64,000 nt of DNA, taken from NCBI GenBank assembly GCA_029891385.1, contig CM057233.1:50794063-50858062 (forward strand), written 5' to 3'. The position numbers and the translations under genes are program-made. Shown here piece by piece: positions 22,954 to 34,895 of the stretch. Below the pieces are notes generated by a model. That model was given only the letters and a program-made list of their open reading frames with translations, searched no databases and was not told where the DNA came from. How positions within the stretch are numbered: the first letter of the stretch is position 1; each line of letters starts with the position of its first letter. The stretch comes from Erythroxylum novogranatense (Eukaryota > Streptophyta > Magnoliopsida > Malpighiales > Erythroxylaceae).

Positions 22954-23718
22954 TTAAGCAATGAAGATAAAACAACAAAGGTTCAAGTGCAGAATAAGAA
23001 TGTATTCATCATCGTCATCGGTGGACTCTTCGAATACAATATCACATTCATTCTCACTACTGCTTGTCTCTAAGTCATCCAAATCGTCATTCAAACGTTG
23101 CTCGGAATTCAATACAACATTATTTATTACATCAAATGCAATATCGTTATGATATAAAAACTCTAAGGAACATTCCTCGACTTTCGCTGAAACTTCAAAA
23201 GACTCCTCAACGTTATTTGCATCTTCTTCATTACCATGCAATGGGATATCATACGCACGTCTAACTTCACATTCTTGCACAATTCGCCAATTTGAACCCA
23301 GTAACAAATCTTCCACTAAAAAAACTTGCTTTGCTTGGTTTGCCAAAACAAATGGGTCATCCTTGAACAAAAACTTAGTAACGTTGATGCTTTTTAGAAT
23401 GCTGTTGACCCTCATATTCGAGTTTCCAAGATCGTACCATTTGCATTTGAAAAGAACAACACTTTTACCTCTAACATATTCAAGCCTGATAATATCTGTC
23501 AGTATCCCATAAAATGTAATATTATCTTCCCCATAATTTCCTAACACTGCAACACCACTATTTTGTGTAATCTTTCGCATATCACGGGCTTCAGTGTGAA
23601 ATTGCATGCCATTTGTATTGCATACAATATACTTTTGTACCAAACTATGAGGTCCACATGCTAATGCATACAAAGACTCAAACATATTTTCTTCACGGGA
23701 GCTAGTTAATGTCATCAT
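22954..23718 (-). pseudogene. CACTA transposase C-terminal exon (DUF4216-like)
   Basis: 254 open codons on the minus strand begin after a good acceptor (CTTGTTATAG before 23718). Landmarks are ENMFESLYALACGPHSLVQKY, GIQ-like NTNGMQFHTEARD, NSGVAVLGN and the DUF4216 core YGILTDIIRLEY...VVLFKCKWYDLGN; then KDDPFVLANQAKQVFLVED and an acidic tail. Gene order matches plant CACTA TNP2-type proteins, in which DUF4216 follows the transposase core. This exon alone is uninterrupted, but the upstream exons carry stops and frameshifts, so the gene as a whole is a pseudogene. Confidence 0.85.
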
Positions 23719-23758
23719 CTATAACAAGAAATGAAAATTAGTTAATAATATATAATTA

Positions 23759-23912
23759 TTAGTTAACACCACGTACAAACGTTCTTCTCACCCGATGCTT
23801 TAACCATGAAGAAAATTGTTCTCTATGTCTCCTGTCAACATGCAATGGACTTTGTTGCCTCAACTCATCCATGTGCTCACTATAGGTCATCATAAAGTCA
23901 TTCAAAATTATA
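23759..23912 (-). pseudogene. CACTA transposase exon fragment left of solo LTR L
   Basis: Minus-strand frame with NDFMMTYSEHMDELRQQ, then RRHREQFSSWLKHRVRRTF, resembling the basic linker (EHRRxF..WF...V) between DUF4218 and DUF4216 in CACTA transposases. LTR L interrupts it at 23913-23918; the rest continues at 28772. Calling the MHKSHSNVIF start real would be wrong, because that part is LTR sequence. Confidence 0.7.
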
Positions 23913-24674
23913 TGAGATGTTGGACCCCGAACCTTGAAGCGAAAAATTTGAAATATGAAAATGAAAGTAAATGAGAGCTTTTGTATATAAATGATGTTAT
24001 AGATGAATATGACATTAGAATGTGATTTATGCATGGTTGATGAGCTGAAAAACCTTAAGCATCAACCATGGTTATGTTATATAAGTAAGATATTAGAAAA
24101 AGGCAAGAGAGGAACTTGGTGAATGACAAGATGCGATTTGAATGTAAGAAATCATTTGGATTGAGGTTGAGTATTGGAAAGATTCCAATGCCAAATTTAA
24201 TTGGTTGAATGAGATTAAAATAGAAGAAGTGAAGTTGGCAAGAATGATAAGTTTTGCATGTGGATAGAAATGTGTATGTTGATTTAAGGGAAATTAGGGA
24301 ATAATTGAATTAGAATTGGCCAAAGTTGCCTTCTTTAAAGTTGTAGCTTGCTCTTTTATCTTTATAACGAGACTAAATATGCAAGTTTTTGAGATCATAG
24401 TTAAGAGATATAGTTGATACAAGTTATGATGTTATATAAGATTTGTGCTTGTGACAGCTTTGATGACATGTTTGAGATTTGTGGTTTTGATGAACCAATT
24501 TAGTTGAGTTTTGAGAAGATTGTGAATTGAATTTGTTTTTTAGATTATTATGAAGTGTTTAGACATTTAAATAAGTAAATATGTGAAGATAATAAGTGTT
24601 TATGAAGTTAGTTTTGATGGAGGAAGTTTTGGAAAAATGGTTGAAGGGGGGTTTTTGGAAAAACGCACATGTGA

Positions 24675-24832
24675 GTCCGTTAAACGGAACTTTACGGGTT
24701 AAAAGGACCCCTTGCTATGTTTATGTCTGTTAGACGGACATAGGTGTCCGTTAAACGGACTTTCTCGGATGGTTTGGTATAGTTTGGGCCGTATGTGTCC
24801 GTTAAACGGACATGCATGTCCGTTTAACGGAC
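24675..24832 (+). repeat. Palindrome array GTCCGTTTAACGGAC in LTR L
   Basis: Five 15-mers start at 24675, 24725, 24746, 24797 and 24818. The core GTCCGTT(A/T)AACGGAC is a palindrome; 24725 is the variant GTCTGTTAGACGGAC. Pairs are 21 bp apart and the pairs repeat at about 72 bp. Confidence 0.95.
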
Positions 24833-26452
24833 AGACTCGGGTCAACTTTAGTAATTTCCATTTTTAACTAGTTTTGAGGCCGAATCTCGTTTTGAGGCCT
24901 ATAATATGGGTTGTATATCTCGATGTTATCTTTCCAATGGGACAAGAAAGAAGTTATTTGGATATTTGTAGAAAAAGTTATTGCATTTGCGCCAAAAGAG
25001 TTTCAAATCTATTTATGGTTTGAAACTGTTGAGTTGTTTTGATCATAACTCACTCATCCGACCTCGGATTGAGGTGATTCATGAAGCATTGAATTCCTAA
25101 CACATGTATATTTCTCTCCATGAAAATTTGTATCAATTGGAGTTGAATTGAAAGAGTTTGATTGAATCACATGATAATCAGAATGATTTGTCTCATTCTG
25201 AGCTTGCTATTTTTCCTTCCTCATCTGACCTTATCAAATCATTTGCTTATATCTTTTCCGTCCGACATCCGAATGACTTGGTTCTTGAAGCGTTGGATTC
25301 CTAAGACAATTAATTTCATTTTTATGGAAAATTATGAATTTTAGAGATTTAATTGAGCAAGATTATTTGAATCAAAGTGAGACAGGAAAGTTTCTGAACA
25401 TAGTTTAGTATTTTGTGAAATTCAGGATCTGTGGAGATCCGATTGAAGCGATGTTTAAGGAATAATAAAATTAAGACATGGGGCTACAATTTCTATGAAG
25501 AAATCAAATGTCAATTTAGCCTTTAAGAATGTCTATTTTTGGAAGGAAGTGAATTGCTAGAAAATGTGTTAGAAAAATGATATGTCCGACATGTTTAGAC
25601 TATAACTTTTGACATAGTGCTCCGAATTGGATGATTCTTGAGGCATTATGAAATTAAGACATAAAGGAATAATTCTCTAGAAGGAAATTTTGACAAATTC
25701 CTTCAAATGGATAGTGCGAAACATGTCCGCAAGTGAGTATGACTTAAAGTAAAATTCAGGGGCAAATATGGAACATCACTTAAAGAGTTAGGAATTTTAG
25801 CTTTAAGTGGGAGGTCATTTGGGTCTTTCACCACCCATTTTAATGTGAGCTGGCATTAAAAAGGTAAGGGCTGCTGTAGGATGAGAAGAATCACGATTTT
25901 TCTAGAAAAATGAAAGAAGAGAATGAGAGAATGAGAGAAGAGAGGGCTGGCGATGGAGAAGAAGAAGAAGAGAGAAAAGAGAGATGCTGCTAGGATTTCG
26001 ATTTCCATGGGCTACAAGCATGATTTTTACATGGATTCAAGAAGAAAAACATGGAAGGAGGTGAAAGCTACAAGATGGGTCAAGCAAAAGTCGAAAATGG
26101 TGGAAGATAAAGGTAAGAGAACCTTATGAGCTTTGGGATTTTCTTGGGTTTTTGGTTGATTTGGTATGAGATGGATATGGGTTTGTGATTTTTAGAGTTA
26201 ATGTTGGTGATTTAGCCTTAGGTTATGTTTAATCTTGGATGAGAAATTAATTAGAACTTATGCCAAATTATATGAGTAGGGATTTTGGAAGATTACGATG
26301 TAGAGAGGTTGGAAACCTTATGGGTTTGTGAAATATGATGATTATGATATGAGTTTTGGTTGATTTTGGTTTAGAAAATTTTATATTGGAAGAACAAAGG
26401 AAGCTATGGACTATTGATGATTGGATCAAGCTTACGGCATGGAAATTTTAAG

Positions 26453-27475
26453 GTGGGTAATATGTTTGTTTTTTTTTAAGTTTTAAGCTAATTGTAAATT
26501 TTGGAGAAGTCAAGAAAGTGATCATGTTTTATAAGCTATTGTTTTGGCAAATGATTGAATCAAGTGATTCGGGAAAAATTATGAATTGTTAAGTTCATTG
26601 TTTCAATTGGTTTAAGAAATTTCTATGAATATTTTGAACAAGTTTTCATGAATGTTTTGAATTGTTATTTAATGGATTTTTGAATGATTTAATAAAGATG
26701 AAATACTCGTTTGAGTTTCTTTGTGTTTAATTGATTGAAATTCAATATGTGAATTTGTGCGCCATGATTTGTAAATGATTTGAAATTGTCTAAAGTGTGC
26801 ATTCCTTGTTTGGGATGATTGAGAATTTTTAAGTAAATTATGGTTTGTGAATTATGTAAATTGTGAAGTGATGCTAGAAATGCATATATATGTCATGCTC
26901 ATGAAATCAAAGTTTTCAAGAATGTGCGATTTGGGAAAAGCAATTTTAAATGCATGAATTACATGTTATGTGGGTGCGGCATAGTCCCTCAAGAAGCCGT
27001 CACGTGCACGTTGACTCATGTGTATAGCCTTCTCCCGGCTGCCCGCAAGTGGCACGGAGTTCCTTTTAGGACTCCCTTATGTGTATACGACTACACAAGG
27101 CTATTTTATGGAATTGTGTAGTTCGTCATGAATTATGGACTTGCCAAACCATTATGATGTGTTATATGATTTGATGTTGATTGAAATGTGATGCATTCAT
27201 ACGTTTGAAATTGTTCATGCTTTGTGAAAAGAAGAATTTGAGTTTTACGATTAATAAGAAAGTGAGTTTTTTTTTACTATGACAGTTTTAGAAAGTGTAT
27301 ATAAATGTTTTGAAAAGTTCAAGAGTTTGTGAAATAAACATTTGATGAAATTTCTACTATAAAGTCCTTTATAAAATGGCAAAGTTTTTGAGAAATGGCT
27401 TTTGTTTATTTTTCAACACATGAGCATGTTATCCACGAGCTCTCTAGCTCACCCCCCTTTCATCCCCATCTCCAG
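26453..27475 (+). other. Predicted intron inside LTR L
   Basis: Donor TTTTAAG|GTGGGT and acceptor CCCATCTCCAG with a C-rich tract. It encloses the stem-loops at 27056-27121. Confidence 0.45.
27056..27121 (+). ncRNA. Conserved stem-loops in LTR L
   Basis: GGAGTTCC (27056-27063) pairs with GGACTCC (27069-27075), and CTACACAA (27091-27098) pairs with TTGTGTAG (27114-27121). Both are counterparts of the stems in B and G with both arms altered together. Confidence 0.5.
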
Positions 27476-28823
27476 GTATTTGAGAAGGAGATTGGATGAA
27501 AGCATGGCAAGAATTTATGTTCGTTTGGTATAACGAGGGTTTTGCATAAAGTAGAGTTTGATAATGATTTTTGTATAAGTTTTTGATACAGCTTGAATTG
27601 CCATAAATGTATTATAAGCATTTTATTTCAGGATGTATAAAAATTATGATACTGTATAAGAACATGATTTGTGGAATTGGAAAATGTATAGGGTTATGGA
27701 TTGTGCAAGTTAGTTTTGTATATTAAGTGATTTGAAGTATGAATGTAATTGGGATACATATATATGAATATGGATGAACATGTTTGATGATAGTATATGA
27801 ATTGTGAAGATTTATAAATTCGATTGGTTGAGTTTGAGAGAAGCATAAATTTGTATATGAGTTAATGGAAATTATTTATGAGTTTGAATGTGATGAATAT
27901 GAATTGATATGATAATGACTTGGAATGGTTTAGAATTTACGATTGCGTTTCTGCTGAGATCCCGGATGGAGGGTCCGATGGATTAGATGTATGTGAAATT
28001 GTCTAGAATTGATAGAAGTGAATTTTACACCGTGCAGGTTTGGGTTTTGTTCTTGTGCAGTCGTTATGTTGCCGGATTTTATATGGTAGTATGAATAAGT
28101 GAATTTGTGTATGGATTTATGGATTGATTGACATGAGTATGAGATGGTTATAGTAAAGAATAAGAATATGTACCGTTATGATGATATTAAGTTATCGCAA
28201 AATTAAGAATCTGATGAGTAAGAAGATTTAAGTGTTTTGAGGTTAGTATGAGTTGAAGGATAAGTTTCCCAAAGGGGGAAATTATTTGTTTGATATTAAA
28301 TAAGATGGATTAAATGATGAAAGAAATGAATAAAAAGGAAAAAGAGAAAAAAAAAGTACGTCGATTTTCGGATAGGTTAAGTCATAAGGGTTTCCAACGC
28401 GACAAGTTTTTCTATGTTCACGCTTCGGATGTCGGGATATGAAATTTCAGTTTCACTTGATCTATTTGTTTCACATTTGTATTCGATCCTTTTAGCTTCG
28501 CAATTGTTTCATGTCATTCGTTTTGAATTCCGACTTCGTTTGTTTCAAATTAGTTTTGACCCACTTTTTACATATGTTCTGATTCCCAAATTGAATTCGA
28601 TCCGTGATTGTTTCAATTTTCGATTCATGTGGTTTCTTCGCCATTATGATCTGATTCTTTGTTTTCGTTCTATTTTGGATTCGATTAAGAGTGATCATGT
28701 TCAGTTTAAGCAATAGGATTTCAATTGTTAAGTGTATGCCGTTGGGTTCCGATCCGGGATCCAAGATGAGATATCTTTACTTATGACATATCTTAATTTG
28801 ACAAAAGGTTAGAAAAAACTTAC

Positions 28824-29123
28824 TCAATAAAGGGCCTAATCTCATGACAATTCATAAGCGCATACTAATGTGCAATCTCTAGCTCATTTGTAGGAAGAGC
28901 AATTGTTTTAGCAGCACCAATTGGCTTACATTGTTGGAAGAATACCGATATGTCACTATCATCAACCATATCATTGATTCGCTTTAGCACGTTGAAGTTG
29001 GTTTCAACTCCTTTTAAATACATTGAATAGAATGTCATGCACTATTTAACAACATACATTTCTGCAATTGACCCTTCTGGATGTGCTTTATTTATAATAA
29101 ATCCCTTTAGTGTACCTAGGAAT
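28824..29123 (-). pseudogene. CACTA transposase exon (DUF4218-like)
   Basis: The minus-strand exon begins after an acceptor (TTTGTTAAG before 29123) with FLGTLKGFIINKAHPEGSIAE, a hallmark of DUF4218. It ends at a GTAAGT donor (28818-28823) after NCHEIRPFIE. Two in-frame TAG stops are present. One, at 28865-28867, replaces the Trp of the usual AHWY, and another lies in VVK*CMTF. The phase fits ER|FLGTLKG with the preceding exon. Confidence 0.8.
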
Positions 29124-29205
29124 CTTAACAAATGATTAACCATAATTAGATAGGCCACTATTTATTTAACTTTTAAAAGTAATAGGATCAATTTAAACAA
29201 TACCT

Positions 29206-29808
29206 CTCAATTGGATACATCCATCTTTACAAAACCGGTCCACCAAGTAAGGCTTCATTTGGCAAATGAATAGCCAAATGTACCATCACATCAAAGAATG
29301 CCGGTGGGTATATCATTTCAAGTTTGCATAAGATTAAAGTAATCTCATGACACATATTCTGTACCTGATCCTTATTCAAACTTCGTCTACAAATTTGGCG
29401 AAAGAAGTCCCCCAACTCCATTAAAACACCTGTCACATCTTTGTTCAAGATAGAACGCATTCCTAATGAAAGAATGCTTTGTAACAATATATGACAATCA
29501 TGAGACTTAAGTCCAGTAATCTTCCTTTCATCAAAATTAACACATCTAGATATATTCGATGCGTAACCATCTGGAAACTTCACCTGCTTTACAAACTCAC
29601 AAAACTTTTTCTTCTCATCGGAAGACATTGTATAACATGCTGGAGGTTTTCCCACAATAGTTCCATCAGCTACTCTTATCAAGTATAATTCTTTTAGAAT
29701 ATTCATATCTTCCAAATCAAGTCGAGCCTTGATTGTATCTTTGGTTTTACCTTCTACATTCATCAAAGTACCAAGGATATTGTCACAAATATTCTTTTCT
29801 ATATGCAT
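29206..29808 (-). pseudogene. CACTA transposase exon (end of Transposase_21, start of DUF4218)
   Basis: Starts MHIEKNICDNILGTLMNVEGK, the classic block of plant TNP2-type transposases. It continues with TGLKSHDCHILLQSILS and the IYPPAFFDVMVHLAIHLPNEA block that opens DUF4218. A TAA stop at 29227-29229 replaces the Tyr in GGPV.YRWMYPIER; the frame then reads RWMYPIER to a donor at 29205. A frameshift separates its 5' end from the upstream part. Confidence 0.88.
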
Positions 29809-29830
29809 AACATCAAGTCTTTGCCTTATC

Positions 29831-30423
29831 TTAACTTATGATAATATGGTAGTTTAAAAAGAATACTTTTTTTATTCCAATTAAACTCTCCTTCCAATCT
29901 CCTTCTCCTCCTATTGCTGGGTGTTTGTCATAACATATATTCTGCATATGACATAATTGTTCCACTATCTCATCTCCATCTGGGAAGTTAGGTATAGGCC
30001 GATGATCACTCTTGCCATCAAACTTCTTGCTTTTTCTCCATGGATGATCATAAGGGAGAAAATGACAATGGCCTAAGTATCCAATCTTACTTCTTAACTT
30101 ACAAGAAGGAGTGTCCTTGTTACAAACAGGGCATGCCTTATAGCCTTTTGTGCTCCACCCATAAACAATACCATAGGCTAGAAAGTCATTAATAGTCCAC
30201 ATTAAAGCTGCATGCAATCGAAATTTCTCTCATTTTGAAACATTAAAAACATCAAAACATCCTCCCATAATTTCTTTAACTCATTTAGTAGTGGTCTCAT
30301 ATAGACGTCAATGTCTCTACCGACCGCTTTCAAACCTGGAATAACCAACGATAACATAAAGAATGACTCATCCATACAAATCCAAGGGGGTAAATTGTAT
30401 GCTAAGAGAACAACAGGCCACAC
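29831..30423 (-). pseudogene. CACTA transposase middle part (Transposase_21)
   Basis: Two overlapping minus-strand frames. 30202-30423 has WPVVLLAYNLPPWICM and PGLKAVGRDIDVYMRPLLNE. 29831-30217 has AALMWTINDFLAYGIVYGWS, KACPVCNKDT and HCHFLPYDHPWRKSKKFDG. Together they form the Transposase_21 core. A one-base shift near 30225-30235 divides them, and another near 29840 cuts the link to MHIEKN. The usual NDFPAYG reads NDFLAYG here. Confidence 0.87.
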
Positions 30424-30533
30424 GCTATTCGAAATAGTAAATTGCCATGTAGATTGAACCCATCTGTTGCTAAGCCTAGTCTAACATTACGTGGTTCTCT
30501 GGCAAACTCAAGATATAGCTCATCAAAGCTCTT

Positions 30534-31495
30534 CTAAGCTTCTCCATCAGAAGGATGAGCCATGTTATTACTATCACCTTTAGGCCTATCATTATGCCAT
30601 GTCATTTGTTTAGCGGTCTTACTTGACATGAATAATCGTTTTAATCTGGACATTAATGGAAAGTACCACAATACTTTATGTGGTATCTTCTTACCCCTGC
30701 CATCATTAATTCTCCATCTTGATGTTCCACACTGGGGACAACTTTCCAAGTCCCTATACTCTTTCCAATATAGGCAACAATCGTACTTACATGCATGTAT
30801 CGAAAAATAACCCAAGCCTAGGCTTCGTAGAAATTGATTTGCTTCATAATAGGACTTCGACAAAGATTTACCATTAGGTAATACATCCTTCAGTAGAGCA
30901 AGTAACATGTCAAATGACTTATTGCTCCATTTGTTGTATACTTTCAAATTAAGCAACTTTATTAAAAAAGAAAACTTTGAAAAATTCATACATCCCGGGT
31001 ACAACTCTTCAGCAACTTTACTCAACAATTCATGAAACCCACTCATAATAGAATCTTCAACACCTATAGCAGGACTCCTTCTGTATCGATTAATTGGACG
31101 ATCATTTAAGAAAGTACCCACATCATCAAGCAAAGCTTGCATCCCATCATCCTCCTCATCACCATCACCTTCATTAATATCAATGCCCGTCCCATCTATA
31201 TCTACATTTGTAGCGTCAAGCCTTTCTTCCCTAGAGATAAATCTATATTCTGGCACTTCACCATATAAAACCCAGTAGGTGTATGATTGGTCCATGCCGA
31301 ATTGCATTAAATGTTCAAAAACATTCGTCTGAGATCTCATATAACAATTCATGCAATGTGCACAAGGGCATGAAATGTCACACTATTTGCCCTTTTTTCC
31401 AGCCACAAAATTCATAAACATCCTCACTCCATCAATGTATCCACGAGAAACCCTTACACTATTCATCCAACTCTTGTTCATAGAGCAACAAATAC
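30534..31495 (-). pseudogene. CACTA transposase N-terminal part (Transpos_assoc domain)
   Basis: An ATG near 31479 begins MNKSWMNSVRVSRGYIDGVR, typical of the transposase-associated domain. A TAG at 31383-31385 interrupts it before CDISCPCAHCMNCY. Then come an open stretch to 30534 with HLMQFGMDQSYTYWVLYGE, an acidic linker, and CKYDCCLYWKEY...CPQCGTSRW (zinc-finger-like cysteines), then HPSDGEA. There a TAG (30534-30536) replaces the conserved Trp of DGEAWKHFD; the frame reads on as KSFDELYLEFAREPRNVRLG until a shift near 30430. Confidence 0.87.
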
Positions 31496-32430
31496 CTATT
31501 AATTCAATATAAGAATGAGAACATTATGTTATGTTAGTAAGCGAAGGATGAGGAAAGGTTTACTACGTACCTAAATGAAGTAGTAGAAAACCTAACTGTT
31601 AAAGTAGGAAAACTAATTTTTTCCTATGACCTTCTTTATAATAGACATACAATATGACACTATAGTTCCCATCATGTTGAGAAGACCATTTATGGCTACT
31701 AATGGGGTACTAATTGATGTGCGTAAAAGTAACTTGACATTTATGATTGGTAATGGGCTACTAATTGATGTCCCCAAATTATTAGGTTAGGCTCTAAGAA
31801 ATCTAACTACCTATGAGAGTCATTGATAAAAAAAAGGGCTAAACCATTATTTAACAACTTAGAAAATTTAAAAGAAGGAAGATTTTGATAAATACATATT
31901 CGAAGCTAAGACATCTGTACAAATATTATCTTTGCTCTACACATACTAATATGTATAATTTGTATTATTATTTGATAAACTATACGGACAACTAGGGAGA
32001 GAGTAATAAAAAAAGTCATAAAACAAATTAAGCAAAATATGACATTTCATTTCTCTAGTTATGTATGAATGCAGGATCCTTACTTTAGTAGAATTGCATA
32101 GAACAAAATATGGCATCTCATATAGCAAATTCAATAGCTATAGTATGAATGCAAACAAAACAATTAACAATCCAGGAACTTTATACTTATAAGTTAGCAT
32201 ACCTGGTTCTTGTTTTCCAATGACTCCTCTAACTATCTCCTCTTCACACTTGCAAATAGTATATGTCATAAAGCACGAAAAATTATAACTAAACATTTGC
32301 AATGAATGCATAAAATCTTATGAACAGATACTTTTGAATAAGTTTCGACAAACAATCCTCTTAAATTTAAACAATAACCAACTACACTTAGAAAGTAGGG
32401 CTAACTTATTTAATGTAATTATATACATCC
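31496..32430 (-). other. CACTA 5' intron and possible second leader exon
   Basis: The ATG-proximal exon follows an acceptor reading TTGAATTAATAG on the minus strand (about 31496). Farther upstream, 32202-32253 looks like a small untranslated exon with acceptor ATTTGCAAG and donor CCAG|GTATGC. The rest is AT-rich with no frame. Minus-strand open reading at 31946-32134 is not coding-like. Confidence 0.4.
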
Positions 32431-32904
32431 TGTTGGGCCCCGATTTGCATTAAGCATGTTTTATTTATTTTGAGGATTAGTTTACTAATTTTCCTTTTAG
32501 TTATAGTAATTTGGGGTTTTTAGTACTTAGTTTATAGAAACTAATGGAAGGGATTAGTTAAAATTAGAATTTTTATAAGTTGTTAGAATTTAAAGGAATA
32601 AGTTGGTGTAAGGGCATTTTAGGAAGTCTATATTTGTTTTTAGGCTAAAGGCTTATAAGGAGGGGCATTATAGTCTTTGTAAATTGCAATTAAATGAAGG
32701 AAGGAAATAAAGGGTGAGTTGCCGTGAGTGGAGAGGGAAACCTACGAAAATTCAATTCTTAAGAAGGGAATTATTAAAACTACGTAGTTTTAAGGCTTAG
32801 GTTATAAGTTAGAACCTAATTCCCTAAGTCTTTTACAAGCAACTTACGAAACACACCAAAGAAAAAAGAGGGAGAAGAGACCTTCGGTGGAGATAAGGAG
32901 AAGA

Positions 32905-32936
32905 AGAAGAAGAAGAAGAAGAAGAAGAAGAAGAAG
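32905..32936 (+). repeat. (GAA)n microsatellite in LTR G
   Basis: About ten GAA units, part of the purine-rich leader tract present at the same place in the related LTRs. Confidence 0.9.
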
Positions 32937-33999
32937 ATTGAGGCTTTGTTAATTTCTTGCTTGAGAAAAAGGGATATTAAAAGTTTCTTTAAGAAGAAAA
33001 ACGAAAAGGAAGGATTAATCTTCCAGTAGAAGCAAGAAGAGAATTTCGTGGGTTTTATATAGGTAAGGGAATTTTGAATTTTTTTAGAGATTCTTGAATG
33101 GGTTTTGATGCTAATAGCTTAAGTTAGGTATGGGTAAAGTTATGTAGGTGTTAATTCAAGTTTTCCTTCCCACAGAATTTCCAATTTTAGTATCCTATGT
33201 TAAATTGGGATTATTGTGTTTGATGAAGCTGCAGGGAGGCAAATTGAGGAAGAAGCAAGACCAATTGACCAATCTCAAAGCTAAGGAATTAAGGTGGGTG
33301 ATTCCTTAATAATTGAGTTAGTAGGCATATTACTGTTTTTATAATAAATGCTAATTAAGGTTTCCAATGACTTAGAATTTTTGTAGGATTTACTCTTTGT
33401 GATGTTTTGAACTTGTACGTGATGTTCTTTGATTTTGAATTTATGTTGGAATGATTTGTTTAATGGTTTGTTAAGTGAAAAAGACAAGAATTTGTTATTT
33501 CGCAAAAAAATTGTCATTTTGGCAAATTATGTGAAAGTGAATTTGGTAAAGGCCAATTGAGGCTAATGAGTTTGAATTGTGTGAATTATGTGAAATGCAT
33601 GTTTTATTTGGCTTTGTGGTCTTCCCTAAATATAACACTCCACTCCCGCATGACCCGAACCCGACATCGATGGAGATATCCAAGTTCGTGCCCTGTGAGG
33701 GTGGCGTGCTACATCACTCAGTCAAAACTCAGTATAATTTTTTTTAAACATTCATAGCATATATATATATTATGCGGAAAACAATTTACATACAATCATT
33801 AATATGTACATTGTCCACAGGGGCCCTTTTCATGAATACAATTTAGTTTAGTCTGTTAATTTTACAACATGACCTAATCATTTGTACAAAAAAAAATTCA
33901 AAAAGTACAATGTTTTTTAGACACTAAGGCAGACACGAACTGATCCCGACTTCTTCTAGCATTATACGCCCGTTGCCTAACGGGGTATTCTTCTGAGTC

Positions 34000-34895
34000 C
34001 TGAAAAATAATTGCAAATTTTGGGTGAGTTTTGCGAACTCAGTGAGGTAACTGTCATCGATGTTTCACTCAATTTATTCAACACATCAATTCACATAACG
34101 TATATTCACATTCTTGCATATTTGACCACATTTCACAATTTTACTTGAGCATAGACAATTAATTACATTTCATACAATTAGACATCCATAACCAGTTGAA
34201 TTCACCAAACACTCAAGCATAATATAGTTGTCTCATAATTCACAATCAGAAGTACCCCATGACTATTATCATATCAGTATATGCAATTTTGCCTTTCATT
34301 CAACCAAATAGATCAAATCAAAAGCAGCATGTAACATTTTTTTTCAATTTATTCCAGTGTTATGACCGAGCGCTTGAACTATCCCCATAAGGGCACATCA
34401 ATCGTTGAGCCATAGGCTCTGGAACTGTCCCATTGAGGGCTCATTAATCATTGAGCTTGTAGCTCTGAAACTGTCCTATTGAGGGCTCATTAATCGTTGA
34501 ACTTGTAGCTCTGAAACTGTCCCATTAAGGGCTCATTAATCATTGAGCTTGTAGCTCTGAAACTGTGGCTGCTCCGGTCACAACTATCATTAACTGATTT
34601 TGCAATCATGCACGTATTCATTTATGCTACAGTTCAATCACTTTATTCACGTATTCCTATATCACAATCATTTCCAAATTATCACAATCGGACAATTTAT
34701 TCACAATATTTCACAATAAAACGCAATGACAATTTCACATACCCATGACACTTCTATACCATATCTTTCCAAGTACTCCGGACCTTCTGTCCGGAATTCA
34801 CAATCAAACAATATCCCACCATTATCCTCCACAGAGTCAAAATAAAATAATCATAAGCTAATGATAAGTAAGAAACCATCTAGGTCACTCACCTA
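34000..34895 (-). other. Predicted intron inside LTR F
   Basis: On the minus strand, donor GCTATAG|GTGAGT near 34895 and acceptor ATTATTTTTCAG at 34000. About 0.9 kb, like the introns of B and L; E has the same acceptor at 9780. Confidence 0.4.
34375..34566 (-). repeat. 46-bp minisatellite in LTR F
   Basis: About four units containing CTGTCCCATTGAGGGCTCAT, then ATTGAGCTTGTAGCTCTGAAA. GAGCTTGTAGCTC inside the unit is itself an inverted repeat. Confidence 0.9.

Larger units (their letters stand above)
23918..28766 (+). mobile_element. Solo LTR L (gypsy-like, B-related) inserted in the CACTA element
   Basis: 4849 bp from TGTTGGACCCC to GGGATCCAAGA (expected CCAACA, one base changed), flanked on both sides by TGAGA (23913-23917 and 28767-28771). 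There is no internal domain, so it is a recombined solo LTR. It shares the block order of LTR B: palindromic cassette, GCTTATATCTTTTCCGTCC module, purine-rich tract near 25915-25985, AGGTGGGT donor, hairpins, CATCTCCAG acceptor, TTCGATT-rich end. No genes; frames of up to 100 codons are LTR sequence. Confidence 0.92.

Noticed and set aside
22954..23718. Stand-alone host gene of 254 codons
   Set aside because: It is the DUF4216-like terminal exon of the CACTA transposase, preceded by a splice acceptor and by the other transposase exons in order.
28414..28764. Overlapping 90-100 codon frames at the end of LTR L
   Set aside because: Inside the T-rich, TTCGATT-rich terminal part of a solo LTR, with no conserved protein features.
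33640..33712. GTGGCGTGCTACA at 33712 as a plus-strand LTR end like that of E
   Set aside because: The neighbouring GAGTTCGC and TTTTTCAG blocks are in minus orientation, and the flanking CTAAA/CTATA pair places the F boundary at 33631.
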